A stretch of DNA of 64,000 nt from Nocardiopsis suaedae (GCF_027706745.1 NZ_JAQFWP010000031.1:1-64000), one strand, 5' to 3'; positions 1-8,468 are shown, counted from the first letter of the stretch. Notes: generated from the sequence alone by a model not told the origin. Program-made: numbers and translations.

Positions 1-322
1 CCGGGGCCCGCACGGGTGTCGCTGAGCGCGCTTCCCGGGCCCCTCACTCCTTAACGCGGAGTATTCGCCCAGGTCATGGCCCTGTCGGGTTCGGTGCGGG
101 CCCGGCGGGGGCGGGTCCGGGTGTCGGAGAGCGCGAACCCCGGCCCCTTCGTCTCACCATGCGGGAGCTTCTCGCCGGAGGGGTGCACGTTGGTTGAGAC
201 CGCCCCCCCGGGGCCCGGCTGCCGGGCGCATCCCGGCGCCCCCTCCCTCCCGGAGGGACGGGGCGCAGGCCCAACAGCCGCCGGGAACGCGAAAAGGCCT
301 CACCTTCCCGGCCGCGCCGCCC
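1..322 (+). repeat. Dispersed 321-bp repeat, copy 1
   Basis: This stretch aligns almost without gaps to 13614-13934 in the same orientation, with roughly 80 percent identity by eye. Shared landmarks are CTTAACGCGGAGT, GCCCAGGTCATGG, a 50-nt block closed by GTCTCA and TGAGAC (151-200), and AAGGCCTC near the end. Short open frames run through both copies, but the frame is not kept past the hairpin, so I read the element as non-coding. Copy 1 may continue left of the window. Confidence 0.75.
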
Positions 323-340
323 CCGCCTCGCACTCCAACG

Positions 341-520
341 GCCCGCCGCCCGGTAGGCAAGCTCGGGGAACCGCCCAGCTTCCGCCGTCGCCGCCCATCA
401 CCGGGACCACGCGCACGCCCGACAGCCGACAGCGCTACCGCAAGGCCCGCTGACCTGCGTCGTCGCCGCCGTTCGCCTCGCGCCCCGGCGGCCCGCCGCC
501 CGGCTGGGGCCCTGGCGCGC
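341..520 (-). repeat. Fragment of the ~218-bp intergenic repeat family
   Basis: The GC-rich stretch between the 321-bp repeat and the AbrB stop codon carries the signature words of the repeat family at 12.4-12.9 kb (GGGGAACCGCCCAGCTTCCG, CGCCGTCGCC, GGCCCGCCGCCCGG) in minus orientation. I see no gene here. The same order, 321-bp element followed by minus-oriented family members, recurs at 13614-14640. Confidence 0.5.
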
Positions 521-523
521 CTG

Positions 524-844
524 TCAGGAGGCCGCGCCGTCGGCTGATCCGCCGTCGCCCGGCTCCTCGTCCCCCGTCGCCTGGTCCGGGTCTCCGGCCA
601 TGTGCGCGCGGACCATGCCCAGGAGCGCGTTGGACCCCTGCAGGTTGGCCATGAGGCGGTCGAGCGTCATCAGCGCCAGGCCCTGCTCGGGGTCGCCGAG
701 GACGAGCAGCTTGGTCCCCGGCGTGATGCCCAGGTCGCGCCGGGCCTGCGCGGGCAGGGAGATCTGGCCGCGCTCGCTCACGGTCACCGCGCCGTAGAAG
801 CCCCGGCCCCCGGGGCCGTACGCGGCCGTGCCGTCCGCCGCCAT
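524..844 (-). CDS. AbrB/SpoVT-type DNA-binding protein
   Basis: A 106-residue protein whose N-terminal half is a SpoVT/AbrB swapped-hairpin domain (about residues 18-62, with VSERGQISLPAQARRDLGI, the antitoxin/transition-state-regulator signature). The C-terminal part is acidic and low in complexity. The ATG at 844 is preferred over the upstream in-frame ATG at 925 because GGAGGG lies 9 nt before it and the longer version only adds an unconserved Cys-rich lead. No toxin gene lies next to it, so it looks like a stand-alone regulator of the kind common in streptomycetes, not an antitoxin. It is divergent from the DUF418 gene, and the shared region has a CACATG/CATGTG inverted repeat. Confidence 0.8.
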   Translation of the reverse strand: MAADGTAAYGPGGRGFYGAVTVSERGQISLPAQARRDLGITPGTKLLVLGDPEQGLALMTLDRLMANLQGSNALLGMVRAHMAGDPDQATGDEEPGDGGSADGAAS

Positions 845-922
845 GTCGCCACCGCCCTCCCGTGCGCATGATCTGCAAAGCGTATCAAGCCGAACATGTC
901 CGCAACCGGTCACCGAGGACGG

Positions 923-949
923 CACATGATTTACACGTCATAGCATGTG
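923..949. promoter_or_regulatory. Inverted repeat in the AbrB/DUF418 divergent region
   Basis: CACATG at 923-928 and CATGTG at 944-949 form a perfect 6-bp inverted repeat around an AT-richer core, about 80 bp upstream of the AbrB start and 30 bp upstream of the DUF418 start. It could be an operator for the adjacent AbrB protein. This is a positional inference only. Confidence 0.35.
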
Positions 950-977
950 GTTCATCCACCTGGCGGAAGGAGGCGCC

Positions 978-2108
978 GTGACCGCCACCACGACCCGGGC
1001 CCCGGCCCGCGCCCTGGCCCCCGACCTCGCCCGGGGCGCCATGCTCCTGGCCATCGCCTGTGCCCACGCCCCGCTGTTCGTCGCCGACATCGACCGCGGC
1101 CCGGCGCCGGCCGACGCGGCCGCGCTCGTCCTGCACGAGGTGGCCGTGGGCAACCACGCACGACCGCTGTTCGCCTTCCTGTTCGGCTACGCGCTGGTGC
1201 AGATGCTCGACCGGCGCACCGCGGCCGGCGCGGAGCCCGCGGGGGTCCGCCGCATGCTGCGCCGCAGGGGCGGGTGGCTGGTGGTGTTCGGCGCCGTGCA
1301 CACGCTCGTCGTGCCGATCGACATCCTGGCGGTCTACGGAGCGGTGTCGGTGGCGCTGGTGGGCCTCCTGCGCGCGAAGCGGCGGACGCTGCTGTGGACC
1401 GGGTGCGCACTGCTCGTGCCCGCCACGCTCTCGGTCGGCATGGGGATGTGGCAGGCGATGTCCCAGGGCGTGTGGACCTTCGAGATCGGCGCCGTCCCGC
1501 CCGCACCGGACGGCCTGGCCGATGTCGCGGGGCGGATGCAGGCCTGGGTCTTCTCCCTGCTGTTCGGCGGGATCGCGGTCGCTCCCCCCATGGTGTTCGG
1601 TATGTGGGCGGCGCGATCGCGCCTGCTGGAGGAGCCCGAGCGGCACCGGGCCCTGCTCGTGCGCGCCGTCGCCGCCACCCAGGCGGTCTCGGTGGCCGGG
1701 GCGCTCCCGGCGGTCCTGGTGCACCTGGGCGTGTGGGCCGACCCCGCGCCGTGGCTGCTCTGGACGGCCGCCCTGCTGCAGCCGCTGACCGGGTTCTTCG
1801 GCGGCATGGGCCTCGCCGCGGCGATCGCCCTGGCCGCGATCGCCGCGGCGCGCTCCGGCGGCCCCCTGACCACCGCGCTCCAGGCGCTGGGGCAGCGGTC
1901 GATGACCTTCTACCTGTTCCAGAGCGCCGCGTTCCTGCTGGTCTTCAGCCCCGCCGCCCTGGGGCTGCGGGACGCCGTCGGCCTGGCGGGCGCCTTCGGC
2001 GTCGCCGCCGCGGTGTGGCTGGTGTCGCTGTGCGCCGCCGACCTGATGCGCCGTGCCGGACGCCGGGGCCCGACGGAGGTCCTGCTGCGCCGCCTCACCT
2101 ACCGGTGA
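978..2108 (+). CDS. DUF418 domain integral membrane protein
   Basis: A 376-residue polytopic membrane protein with about 9-10 hydrophobic segments. The early LARGAMLLAIACAHAP segment, the cytoplasmic HDRPLFAFLFGY-like stretch and the C-terminal FYLFQSAAFLLVFSP segment, followed by the conserved late part containing the GPTEVLLRRLTY end, match the DUF418 (YeiB-like) family, whose biochemical role is unknown. The GTG at 978 is chosen because GGAAGGAGG sits 5 nt before it; the upstream in-frame ATG at 945 has no ribosome binding site. It stands alone between AbrB and a convergent gene, with only 4 bp to the next stop. Confidence 0.8.
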   Translation: MTATTTRAPARALAPDLARGAMLLAIACAHAPLFVADIDRGPAPADAAALVLHEVAVGNHARPLFAFLFGYALVQMLDRRTAAGAEPAGVRRMLRRRGGWLVVFGAVHTLVVPIDILAVYGAVSVALVGLLRAKRRTLLWTGCALLVPATLSVGMGMWQAMSQGVWTFEIGAVPPAPDGLADVAGRMQAWVFSLLFGGIAVAPPMVFGMWAARSRLLEEPERHRALLVRAVAATQAVSVAGALPAVLVHLGVWADPAPWLLWTAALLQPLTGFFGGMGLAAAIALAAIAAARSGGPLTTALQALGQRSMTFYLFQSAAFLLVFSPAALGLRDAVGLAGAFGVAAAVWLVSLCAADLMRRAGRRGPTEVLLRRLTYR

Positions 2109-2112
2109 CCGC

Positions 2113-3030
2113 CTACCGCAGGGCCAGGAACTCCTCCAGCCGGGCGGCCGTGGCCTCCGGAAGCTCCTCCTGCAGCAGGTGGCCGCAGTCCAGGGCCTCC
2201 CCCTGCACCGCGGCCCCGGACACTTCGCGCCAGGTGGCCGCGACGTCGTAGAGCCTTCCCACCGTGCCGCGCCCTCCCCACAGGGCCAGCACGGGACGCC
2301 GCAGGAGGCGCCCCTCCCGCGCGTCGGCGGCGTCGTGCTCCAGGTCGACGGTGGCGGCGGCCCGGTAGTCCTCGCAGACCGCCCGCACCGTGTCCGGGTC
2401 CCGGTAGCAGCGCAGGTACTCGCGGGCCAGATCCGGCGCGGGGACGCCCCCGGTCGCGCTCTGGCCCCGCAGGTGGGCCTGCAGGAACTCCTCCGTCGCC
2501 CCCGCGATCATCGTCTCGGGCAGGGGCGCGGGCTGGATGAGGAAGAACCACCAGAAGTACCGGGTGGCGAACTCCCGGTCGGTGCGGGCGTACATGGTGG
2601 CGGTGGGCGCGATGTCCAGGACGGCGAGCCGCTCGACCGCGTCGGGGTGGTCGAGGGCCATGCGGTGGGCGACGCGCCCGCCGCGGTCGTGCCCGACCAC
2701 GGCGAAGGACGTGTGGCCGAGCGCGCGCATGAGGCGCACCTGGTCCCGGGCCATCGCGCGCTTGCTGTAGGCCAGGTGCGCCCCGTCGCTCGGCGGCTTG
2801 CCGGAGTCGCCGTACCCGCGCAGGTCCGCCGCGACCACCGTGAACCGTTCGGCCAGCCTCGGCGCCACCTCCCGCCAGGTGGCGTGGGTCTGCGGGTGCC
2901 CGTGGAGCAGCAGCACCGGCGGACCGCTCCCGGCGGTCGCCGCCCGGATCCTCAGCGGCGGACCGCCGTCGGCGGCCACCTCCACGTCGGAGGCGGTGAA
3001 GGAGGGGAGGAGCGTCGTGGGCCCCGTCAC
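2113..3030 (-). CDS. Alpha/beta hydrolase, haloacetate dehalogenase-like
   Basis: A 305-residue alpha/beta-fold hydrolase. The oxyanion segment LLLHGHPQTHATW (near residue 40), GYGDSGKPPS and the nucleophile elbow VGHDRGGRVAHRM are visible. The nucleophile is Asp and not Ser, with the HDRGGR context found in fluoroacetate/haloacetate dehalogenases and some epoxide hydrolases. FWWFFLIQPAPLPE is also typical of the dehalogenase group. The catalytic His lies near the C-terminus (ALDCGHLLQEE). GTG at 3030 overlaps the stop of the dehydrogenase by 4 nt (GTGA), so the two are probably co-translated and act in one catabolic route. The real substrate cannot be read from sequence; haloacid, epoxide or ester are all possible. 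Confidence 0.82.
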   Translation of the reverse strand: MTGPTTLLPSFTASDVEVAADGGPPLRIRAATAGSGPPVLLLHGHPQTHATWREVAPRLAERFTVVAADLRGYGDSGKPPSDGAHLAYSKRAMARDQVRLMRALGHTSFAVVGHDRGGRVAHRMALDHPDAVERLAVLDIAPTATMYARTDREFATRYFWWFFLIQPAPLPETMIAGATEEFLQAHLRGQSATGGVPAPDLAREYLRCYRDPDTVRAVCEDYRAAATVDLEHDAADAREGRLLRRPVLALWGGRGTVGRLYDVAATWREVSGAAVQGEALDCGHLLQEELPEATAARLEEFLALR

Positions 3031-4109
3031 GCGGCCCCCTTCACCGCCGCCGCCACGGCCGCGCCGAGCGAGGCGGTGGTGCCCTCGCCGCCCAGGTCGG
3101 GGGTGAGCGCGGACCGGTCCCCGGCCAGCACCTCCTCCACGGCGCGCAGCACCGCGGCCGCCGCCTCGGGCTCGCCGAGGTGGTCGAGCATCATCGACGC
3201 GCTCCAGATCTGGCCCACCGGGTTCGCGATCCCCTTCCCGGCGATGTCCGGAGCGGACCCGTGGACCGGCTCGAACAGGCTGGGGTAGCGCCGCTCGGGA
3301 TCGATGTTGGCGCTGGGCGCGATGCCGATGGTGCCCGCGCAGGCCGGTCCCAGATCGGAGAGGATGTCGCCGAACAGGTTGCTGGCCACGACCACGTCGA
3401 ACCGCTCCGGGTGGAGCACGAAGTGCGCGGTCAGGATGTCGATGTGGTACTGGTCGACGGCCACATCCGGGTACTCGGCGGCCATGGCCGCGACCCGCTC
3501 GTCCCAGTAGGGCATGGTCTGGGAGATGCCGTTGCTCTTGGTGGCCGAGGTCAGGCTCGCGCGCTCCCGGCGCCGCGCCAGCTCGAAGGCGTAGCGCAGG
3601 ATGCGGTCGACGCCGGTGCGGGTCATCACGGTCTCCTGCACGACCGTCTCGCGCTCGGTGCCCTCGAACATCCGGCCGCCGATGGCGCTGTACTCGCCCT
3701 CGGTGTTCTCCCGGACGACGTAGAAGTCGATGTCGCCGGGGCCGCGCCCGGCGAGCGGGCTGGTCACCCCGGGCATCAGGCGCACCGGGCGGACGTTGGC
3801 GTACTGGTCGAAGCGGCGGCGGAACTGCAGCAGGCTGCCCCACAGCGACACGTGGTCGGGGACGGTGTCGGGCCAGCCGACCGCGCCGAGGAAGAGCGCG
3901 TCCCGGTCCTTGAGCTCCTCGAACCATCCGTCGGGGAGCATCGTGCCGTGCCGCTGCCAGTACTCGGCGGAGGCGAAGTCGTACTCGGCCAGGTCGAGCC
4001 CGATCCCGAAGGCGTCCGCGGCGGCGCGCAGCACGCGCACCCCCTCGGGGACGACCTCCTTGCCGATGCCGTCACCGGGGATGACGGCGATGCGGTACCT
4101 GCGGCTCAT
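3027..4109 (-). CDS. Tartrate/D-malate dehydrogenase (decarboxylating type)
   Basis: A 360-residue member of the isocitrate/isopropylmalate dehydrogenase family. IPGDGIGKEV at the N-terminus, the Mg-substrate segment VRENTEGEYS (near residue 130), ATKSNGIS, and the NAD loop ending LFEPVHGSAPDIAGKGIANP are intact. The substrate loop LWGSLLQFRRRFDQYANVRP is that of tartrate dehydrogenase/DmlA-like enzymes, not LeuB. Such enzymes oxidise D-malate or tartrate with NAD and a divalent metal. It forms an operon with the downstream alpha/beta hydrolase and is divergent from a LysR gene, the classic arrangement for substrate-induced tartrate or malate catabolism (ttuC or dmlA with its LysR regulator). 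The exact substrate is inferred. Confidence 0.87.
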   Translation of the reverse strand: MSRRYRIAVIPGDGIGKEVVPEGVRVLRAAADAFGIGLDLAEYDFASAEYWQRHGTMLPDGWFEELKDRDALFLGAVGWPDTVPDHVSLWGSLLQFRRRFDQYANVRPVRLMPGVTSPLAGRGPGDIDFYVVRENTEGEYSAIGGRMFEGTERETVVQETVMTRTGVDRILRYAFELARRRERASLTSATKSNGISQTMPYWDERVAAMAAEYPDVAVDQYHIDILTAHFVLHPERFDVVVASNLFGDILSDLGPACAGTIGIAPSANIDPERRYPSLFEPVHGSAPDIAGKGIANPVGQIWSASMMLDHLGEPEAAAAVLRAVEEVLAGDRSALTPDLGGEGTTASLGAAVAAAVKGAA

Positions 4110-4184
4110 GCTGCTGCTCCCTTCCCGGGTCCGTGTCCGGACCGAAAGTACCGGGCAACAAAGCGTGGGAGAATGCCGTGCCGC

Positions 4185-4199
4185 GCAACGTTCCCTTGC
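4185..4199. promoter_or_regulatory. Candidate LysR binding site
   Basis: GCAA-N7-TTGC forms a dyad 19 bp before the LysR start, in the 108-bp divergent region shared with the dehydrogenase. LysR proteins usually bind such T-N11-A-like dyads next to their own gene. The dyad is short, so this is tentative. Confidence 0.3.
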
Positions 4200-4217
4200 C
4201 TGGTGGGAAAGAAGGCG

Positions 4218-5132
4218 ATGAGGTCCCTCTCCGACATCGACGACCTGGAGTTCTTCGCCGCGGTGGCGCGGTCGCCGAGCCTGACCGCGGCCGCCCGCGA
4301 GTGGGGCGTGACCCTGTCCGCCGTGAGCAAGCGCCTCACCCGCCTGGAGGAGCGCCTGGCCGCCCAGCTCGTCCGGCGCAGCACCCGCAGGCTCACCCTC
4401 ACCGAGGCGGGCGAGCTGTACGCCTCCGGTGCGCGCGGCATCCTGCAGGACCGCGCCGACCTAGAGGAGCGGGTCGGCCGGTCCTCCGGGCGGCTGCGCG
4501 GCCCCATCGCCCTGCACTCCACCATGGGTCTGGGGCGCCGCCACGTCGCCCCGCTGCTGCGCGCGTTCGCCGACGCCCACCCCGGGGTCGCGGTGGAGCT
4601 CACGCTGTCCGAGCACGCCTTCACCATCGCCGGGTCCGGCTACGACGCGGCGATCCGGGTCGGCCCGCCGCCCGACGCGCGCCTGCGCCTGCGGCGGCTG
4701 CACCCCAACCGGCGGCTGGTCTGCGCCGCCCCGTCCTACGTGGAGGCGCACGGCGCGCCGCGCTCCCTGGCGGACCTGGCCGACCACAACTGCCTGGTCA
4801 TCAAGGAGAACGACGCCGACTTCGGCGTGTGGCGGTTCGGCACCGGCCCCGACGACGAGACGGCGGTGCGGGTCACCGGCGACATGGCGAGCAACGACGG
4901 CGAGGCCATCGTGGGCTGGTGCCTGGACGGCCGCGGCCTGATGATGCGGTCGGCATGGCACGCCCTGCCGCTGGTCCGCGAAGGCCGGCTGGTGCAGGTG
5001 CTCCCCGGCGTCCCGACCCCGCCCGCCGACGTGTTCGCGGTGACCGACGCGACCGCGTTCCTCCCCCGCCGCACCCGCGCCCTCCTGGACCATCTGGCCG
5101 ACGGCCTGGCCGGACGGCTGGAGGGAGGGTGA
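4218..5132 (+). CDS. LysR family transcriptional regulator
   Basis: A 304-residue LysR protein. The winged HTH covers residues 6-65 (FFAAVARSPSLTAAAREWG and SAVSKRLTRLEERL as recognition helix), followed by the substrate-binding domain with VELTLSEHAFTIAGSGYDAAIRVG and RRLVCAAPSYVEAHG, the CrgA/DmlR-like subgroup. The ATG at 4218 follows GAAGG. It is divergent from the tartrate/malate-type dehydrogenase, and DmlR-like proteins activate exactly such genes in other bacteria, so it is probably the local activator. It converges on the TetR gene with only 4 bp between stops. Confidence 0.88.
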   Translation: MRSLSDIDDLEFFAAVARSPSLTAAAREWGVTLSAVSKRLTRLEERLAAQLVRRSTRRLTLTEAGELYASGARGILQDRADLEERVGRSSGRLRGPIALHSTMGLGRRHVAPLLRAFADAHPGVAVELTLSEHAFTIAGSGYDAAIRVGPPPDARLRLRRLHPNRRLVCAAPSYVEAHGAPRSLADLADHNCLVIKENDADFGVWRFGTGPDDETAVRVTGDMASNDGEAIVGWCLDGRGLMMRSAWHALPLVREGRLVQVLPGVPTPPADVFAVTDATAFLPRRTRALLDHLADGLAGRLEGG

Positions 5133-5136
5133 GGGG

Positions 5137-5751
5137 TCACCCCCGCAGCAGCGGGAGCCCTTCCTCCAGGGGGCGCAGGGCCTCCCGCACGCAGGCCGCG
5201 TAACCGTCCTCCCCGGCGCTGAACGCCGCCTCCTCGGCGCCCAGGCGCAGGGCCGCGTTGAGGGCGGCGGCGTGCACCCGCACGGCCAGGTCGTCGGCGG
5301 GGCGTCCGGCGCGTTCGGCGAGGATTCCGGCGAGGACCTCCTCGGCCTCGCGGTGGACCTCCATCCACACCGCCCTGATCCCGGGCTCGGTGCGGGTCAT
5401 CCGGATCAGGGCGGTGACCGGGCCGGCCGCCAGGGTCTCGCCAGCCGAGGCGGCCCGGGACTCCAGGTGGGCGACCAGGCCGGTGCCGGGCGGCCACGTC
5501 CGCAACCACCCGGCCATCGCCTCCAGGCCGGACGTGAGCAGCGGCCGGACGCACCCCTCCTTGCTGGGGAAGTAGCGCCACAGGGTGCGCGCGGAGATGC
5601 CGATCGCGGCGGCGATGTCCTCGCCGGTGGTGCCGGCGACCCCCTTCTCGGCGAAGAGCGCCGTGGCGGCGCGGGCGATCTCGGCGCGCACGGCCTCCCG
5701 GCGGCGCGCGCTCATCGGCGGGCGCCCCCGCGTCCTGGTCCCGTCCGGCAC
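5137..5751 (-). CDS. TetR family transcriptional regulator
   Basis: A 204-residue TetR-type repressor. The N-terminal HTH spans about residues 14-60: IARAATALFAEKGVAGTTGE, then IAAAIGISARTLWRYFPSKE, where the WRYF recognition helix is clear. The C-terminal ligand domain is not diagnostic. The GTG at 5751 is preferred because GGAGG lies 9 nt upstream and it keeps the basic RTRGRPP lead usual in this family; an internal ATG at 5715 is the alternative. It is divergent from an SDR gene, with an imperfect dyad in the 124-bp gap, so it probably represses itself and the SDR. Confidence 0.87.
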   Translation of the reverse strand: MPDGTRTRGRPPMSARRREAVRAEIARAATALFAEKGVAGTTGEDIAAAIGISARTLWRYFPSKEGCVRPLLTSGLEAMAGWLRTWPPGTGLVAHLESRAASAGETLAAGPVTALIRMTRTEPGIRAVWMEVHREAEEVLAGILAERAGRPADDLAVRVHAAALNAALRLGAEEAAFSAGEDGYAACVREALRPLEEGLPLLRG

Positions 5752-5812
5752 CGGTCCGGCCCTCCTCTCGTGGGAGGCCCAGCCTAGCCGCGCCCCGCCC
5801 ACGGCGAAAAAA

Positions 5813-5845
5813 TGTCGCTCAACGCCAATTAGACATAGAGTGACA
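5813..5845. promoter_or_regulatory. Candidate TetR operator
   Basis: TGTCGCTC (5813-5820) and GAGTGACA (5838-5845) are inverted repeats matching at 7 of 8 positions with a 17-bp AT-rich spacer. They sit between the divergent TetR and SDR starts, the only AT-rich patch in the region. Confidence 0.45.
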
Positions 5846-5875
5846 GATAAGAGCACCGCGATCGAGGAGGCCGCC

Positions 5876-6637
5876 ATGCGGACCGGACTGGAAGGCAAGA
5901 GCACCGTCGTCACCGGGGGCGGGTCCGGCATCGGCCGGGCCGCCGCGCTGCGCTTCGCCGAGGAGGGGGCGCGCGTCCTCATCGCCGACCTCGACGGGGA
6001 GGCCGCCGAGAAGGCCGCCGAAGAGGTGCGCGCCCTGGGCGCGCAGGCCGGTGCCGTCGTCGGCGACCTGAGCCGCCGGGACGTCGCCGACCGGGTCACC
6101 GCGACCGCGCGGGAGCGCTTCGGCGGGGTCGACGTTCTGGTCAACAACGCCGGGATCATGGACGACATGTCGGCCGCCGCCGACGTCACCGACGAGATGT
6201 GGGAGCGGCTCATCCGGGTCAACCTGACCGCGCCGTTCCTGCTCACCCGCGCCGTCCTGCCGGGCATGGTGGAGCGGGGCTCGGGCGCGATCGTGTTCAC
6301 CGCCTCCGAGGCCTCGCTGCGCGGCAGCGCCGCCGGGGCCGCCTACACCGCCTCCAAGCACGGGGTGTCCGGGCTGGTGAAGTCCACCGCGGTGATGTAC
6401 CGCGACCAGGGGATCCGGGTGAACGCGGTGGCCCCCGGCGGCACCGCCACCAACATCACGGTGGACGCGGCCGCCGACGCGGCCGGTCCGCGGGCCCTGG
6501 CCCCCTACATGGCGGGCGTCGGCCGGGTCGCCGAGGCCGACGAGCTGGCCGCGGCCATCGTGTTCCTGGCCTCGGACGCGGCGAGCAACATCAACGGCGC
6601 CGTGCTGCCGGTCGACAACGGCTGGTCGGCGGTCTGA
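5876..6637 (+). CDS. Short-chain dehydrogenase/reductase (SDR)
   Basis: A 253-residue classical SDR. The cofactor motif GGGSGIGRA is at residues 14-22, followed by LIADLDGEAA (an acidic residue after beta-2, which suggests NAD over NADP), NNAG near residue 90, and the catalytic Ser/YTASK segment at about 155-159 (Y-x-x-x-K). RVNAVAPGGTATNI follows and VDNGWSAV closes the chain, as in FabG-like or xenobiotic-type dehydrogenases. A GAGGAGG ribosome site lies 5 nt before the ATG. It is divergent from the TetR gene, which suggests ligand-induced expression; the substrate is not identifiable. Confidence 0.88.
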   Translation: MRTGLEGKSTVVTGGGSGIGRAAALRFAEEGARVLIADLDGEAAEKAAEEVRALGAQAGAVVGDLSRRDVADRVTATARERFGGVDVLVNNAGIMDDMSAAADVTDEMWERLIRVNLTAPFLLTRAVLPGMVERGSGAIVFTASEASLRGSAAGAAYTASKHGVSGLVKSTAVMYRDQGIRVNAVAPGGTATNITVDAAADAAGPRALAPYMAGVGRVAEADELAAAIVFLASDAASNINGAVLPVDNGWSAV

Positions 6638-6641
6638 GGGC

Positions 6642-7544
6642 TCACGCCGCCCGGAGGCGGTCGCGCAGGCGCCGCGCCACACCGCCCATCAGCGCCTCCG
6701 CCTCCGGCTGCACGATGGCCGCCACCCGCGACTCGGTGAGCGCGGCCACCGCGTAGGTCCCGCCTCCGTCGTGCTCGACCACGCCGATCTCATGGCGCAG
6801 GTTCAACAGCGTGCCCGTCTTGGACGACCACACCGTCGCGTCGGAGGCGAAGTCCGGGGTGAGGCGCTGCCGCATCAGGTTGGCGCCCATCAGGTCCCGT
6901 ACCCGCGCCGCCGTCCACTCCGGGAGCGCGCGCGGCCGCCACAGCTCCTGCAGCAGGTCGGCGTAGGCTCGGGCGGACCCGGCGCTGGCCCGGGTCACGT
7001 CGAGCTGCGGGACGCTGTGCCCGCGCCCCTGGGTCCCGGCCTCGATGGCCAGCCGCTGCGCCAGGTGGGCATCGGACCGGGCCAGGTGCGTCTCCGGGGT
7101 GTCCCGCATGTCCCGCAGCGTGTTCCGGATGGTGACGCCCGACAGGCCCAGCCCCTTGAGCAGCTCGGCCACCTGCGCCGGGGGTGTGAAGGCGAAGAGC
7201 GCCTCGGCGGCGGCGTTGTCGCTCACCGCCATGCTCAGGTAGAGCAGGTCCTCCACCGCGACGCGCACCGGGTGGCGGAACCGGCTGATCCCGGTCGGGC
7301 CGGGCACGGCGTCCAGGCCCGGCGTCAGCACCACCGTTTCGGCGCCGTCCAGCTCCCCGCGGCGGATGCGCTCCAGCACCGCCATCGCCAGCGGGATCTT
7401 CACCAGCGACGCGGTACTGAACTCCAGGTCGGGCTCGATCCCGATCTCATCGCCCGAATCCAGGTCGCGCACCAGGAACGAGCCGCGCAGGCCGCCGTCG
7501 TCCAGCTCCTCGCGCAGCCGTCTCAGGAAGGCCTCCTCGCGCAC
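6642..7544 (-). CDS. Serine beta-lactamase-like protein, BlaB-type regulator
   Basis: A 300-residue class A beta-lactamase/penicillin-binding-fold protein without a signal peptide, hence cytoplasmic. Active-site motifs are visible: S46-L-V-K49 (STASLVKIPLA), SDN in LSMAVSDNAAAEA, and KTG in WSSKTGTLLN. The lack of an export signal and the position directly behind a LysR gene that faces a secreted beta-lactamase match blaB of Streptomyces cacaoi, a penicillin-recognising protein needed for induction and not for hydrolysis. GTG at 7544 follows AAGGAGG; the gap to the LysR stop is 10 bp, so the two are co-transcribed. The regulatory role is inferred from context, and a cytoplasmic serine hydrolase is the alternative. 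Confidence 0.83.
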   Translation of the reverse strand: MREEAFLRRLREELDDGGLRGSFLVRDLDSGDEIGIEPDLEFSTASLVKIPLAMAVLERIRRGELDGAETVVLTPGLDAVPGPTGISRFRHPVRVAVEDLLYLSMAVSDNAAAEALFAFTPPAQVAELLKGLGLSGVTIRNTLRDMRDTPETHLARSDAHLAQRLAIEAGTQGRGHSVPQLDVTRASAGSARAYADLLQELWRPRALPEWTAARVRDLMGANLMRQRLTPDFASDATVWSSKTGTLLNLRHEIGVVEHDGGGTYAVAALTESRVAAIVQPEAEALMGGVARRLRDRLRAA

Positions 7545-7554
7545 ACCGCCTCCT

Positions 7555-8457
7555 TCACCCCGTGTCCTCGTCTCCCCTGTCTCCCGCCGGGTCGCCCAGG
7601 CACCGGGCGATCCCCGTGCGCAGCGGGCCGCGCAGCCGCCCGGGGTCCTCGCCCCCGCTGGTGGCCGCGTCGAACCCGCGCGCCAGGTCCTCCTCGCCCA
7701 CCGGGCGCCAGTGCAGCCCCAGGTCCTCGGCCTGGCGCTCGGACGCCAGCAGCAGGTCGCCGCCGTCGAGCACCTCGGCCAGCGCCCCCGCCAGCGTGCG
7801 CGCCACCGCCACCTGCGCCGGGCGCAGCCCGACCCGGTCGCGCAGCCGGAACACCCGGTCGCGCACGTGCGGCACGTCGTCCTCGGGCTGGATCCACAGC
7901 CGGCGCGGCCGCCCGGCGGCGCCCGCGCGGCCGACGCGCAGCGTCTCCAGGTACACCGCCCCGCCGTCGGGCGCGGCCACCGAGGCGACGCCGAGGGGGA
8001 CCCGCCACACCGCCTCGGCCTCGGGGACGGCGACCAGCGCCGCGCGCACCTCCTGCGAGCGCAGCAGGTCGGTGCGGGTCGCGGGCGGCGCCGCCTGCAG
8101 GTCCAGGCGCAGGCCCAGACGGCGGGCGCGCACGTCCAGCCGGGCCAGGTCGGCGGTGGTGCACACCTCCGGGACGGCGAGCCGCAGCGGGGCGTGCCGG
8201 GCCTGCTCGGCCGCGTCCTCCATCGCCTCGGCCAGCCGGACCAGGCGGCGCGCGGGCGGCAGCATCTCCCGGCCGAAGGGAGTGAGCCGCGCCCTGCGGC
8301 TCGACCGGTCGAACAGCCGCCCGCCCAGGTGGCGCTCCAGGGCGGCGATCCGTCTGCTGGCCACCGGCTGGGCCACCCGGGCGGCGGACGCCCCCAGGGT
8401 GAAGCTGCCCTGCTCGCTCACGTGAACGAACGCCCTGCAGGCGGCCACCAAGTCCAT
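7555..8457 (-). CDS. LysR family regulator of beta-lactamase (BlaA/AmpR-like)
   Basis: A 300-residue LysR protein. Its HTH occupies residues 2-60 (FVHVSEQGSFTLGASAARV, then QPVASRRIAALERHLGGRLF), followed by a reduced, Arg-rich effector domain. It is divergent from the secreted class A beta-lactamase and upstream of the BlaB-like gene, the order known from the S. cacaoi bla regulon, where BlaA activates blaL when beta-lactam is present. A perfect T-N11-A palindrome at 8469-8483, 11 bp from its start codon, is the expected operator. The C-terminal 20 residues are acidic and probably disordered. Confidence 0.86.
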   Translation of the reverse strand: MDLVAACRAFVHVSEQGSFTLGASAARVAQPVASRRIAALERHLGGRLFDRSSRRARLTPFGREMLPPARRLVRLAEAMEDAAEQARHAPLRLAVPEVCTTADLARLDVRARRLGLRLDLQAAPPATRTDLLRSQEVRAALVAVPEAEAVWRVPLGVASVAAPDGGAVYLETLRVGRAGAAGRPRRLWIQPEDDVPHVRDRVFRLRDRVGLRPAQVAVARTLAGALAEVLDGGDLLLASERQAEDLGLHWRPVGEEDLARGFDAATSGGEDPGRLRGPLRTGIARCLGDPAGDRGDEDTG

Positions 8458-8468
8458 GGCCTCACCCT

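Noticed and set aside
76-453. Open frame through repeat copy 1 giving SESANPGPFVSPCG
   Set aside because: Copy 2 has a similar peptide (SESANPGPCVSPCG), but after the hairpin the matching text continues in another frame and no ribosome site is present. The conservation is better explained by a non-coding repeat.
524-844. AbrB protein as a toxin-antitoxin antitoxin
   Set aside because: No PIN, MazF or other toxin gene adjoins it; the neighbours are a repeat and a membrane protein.
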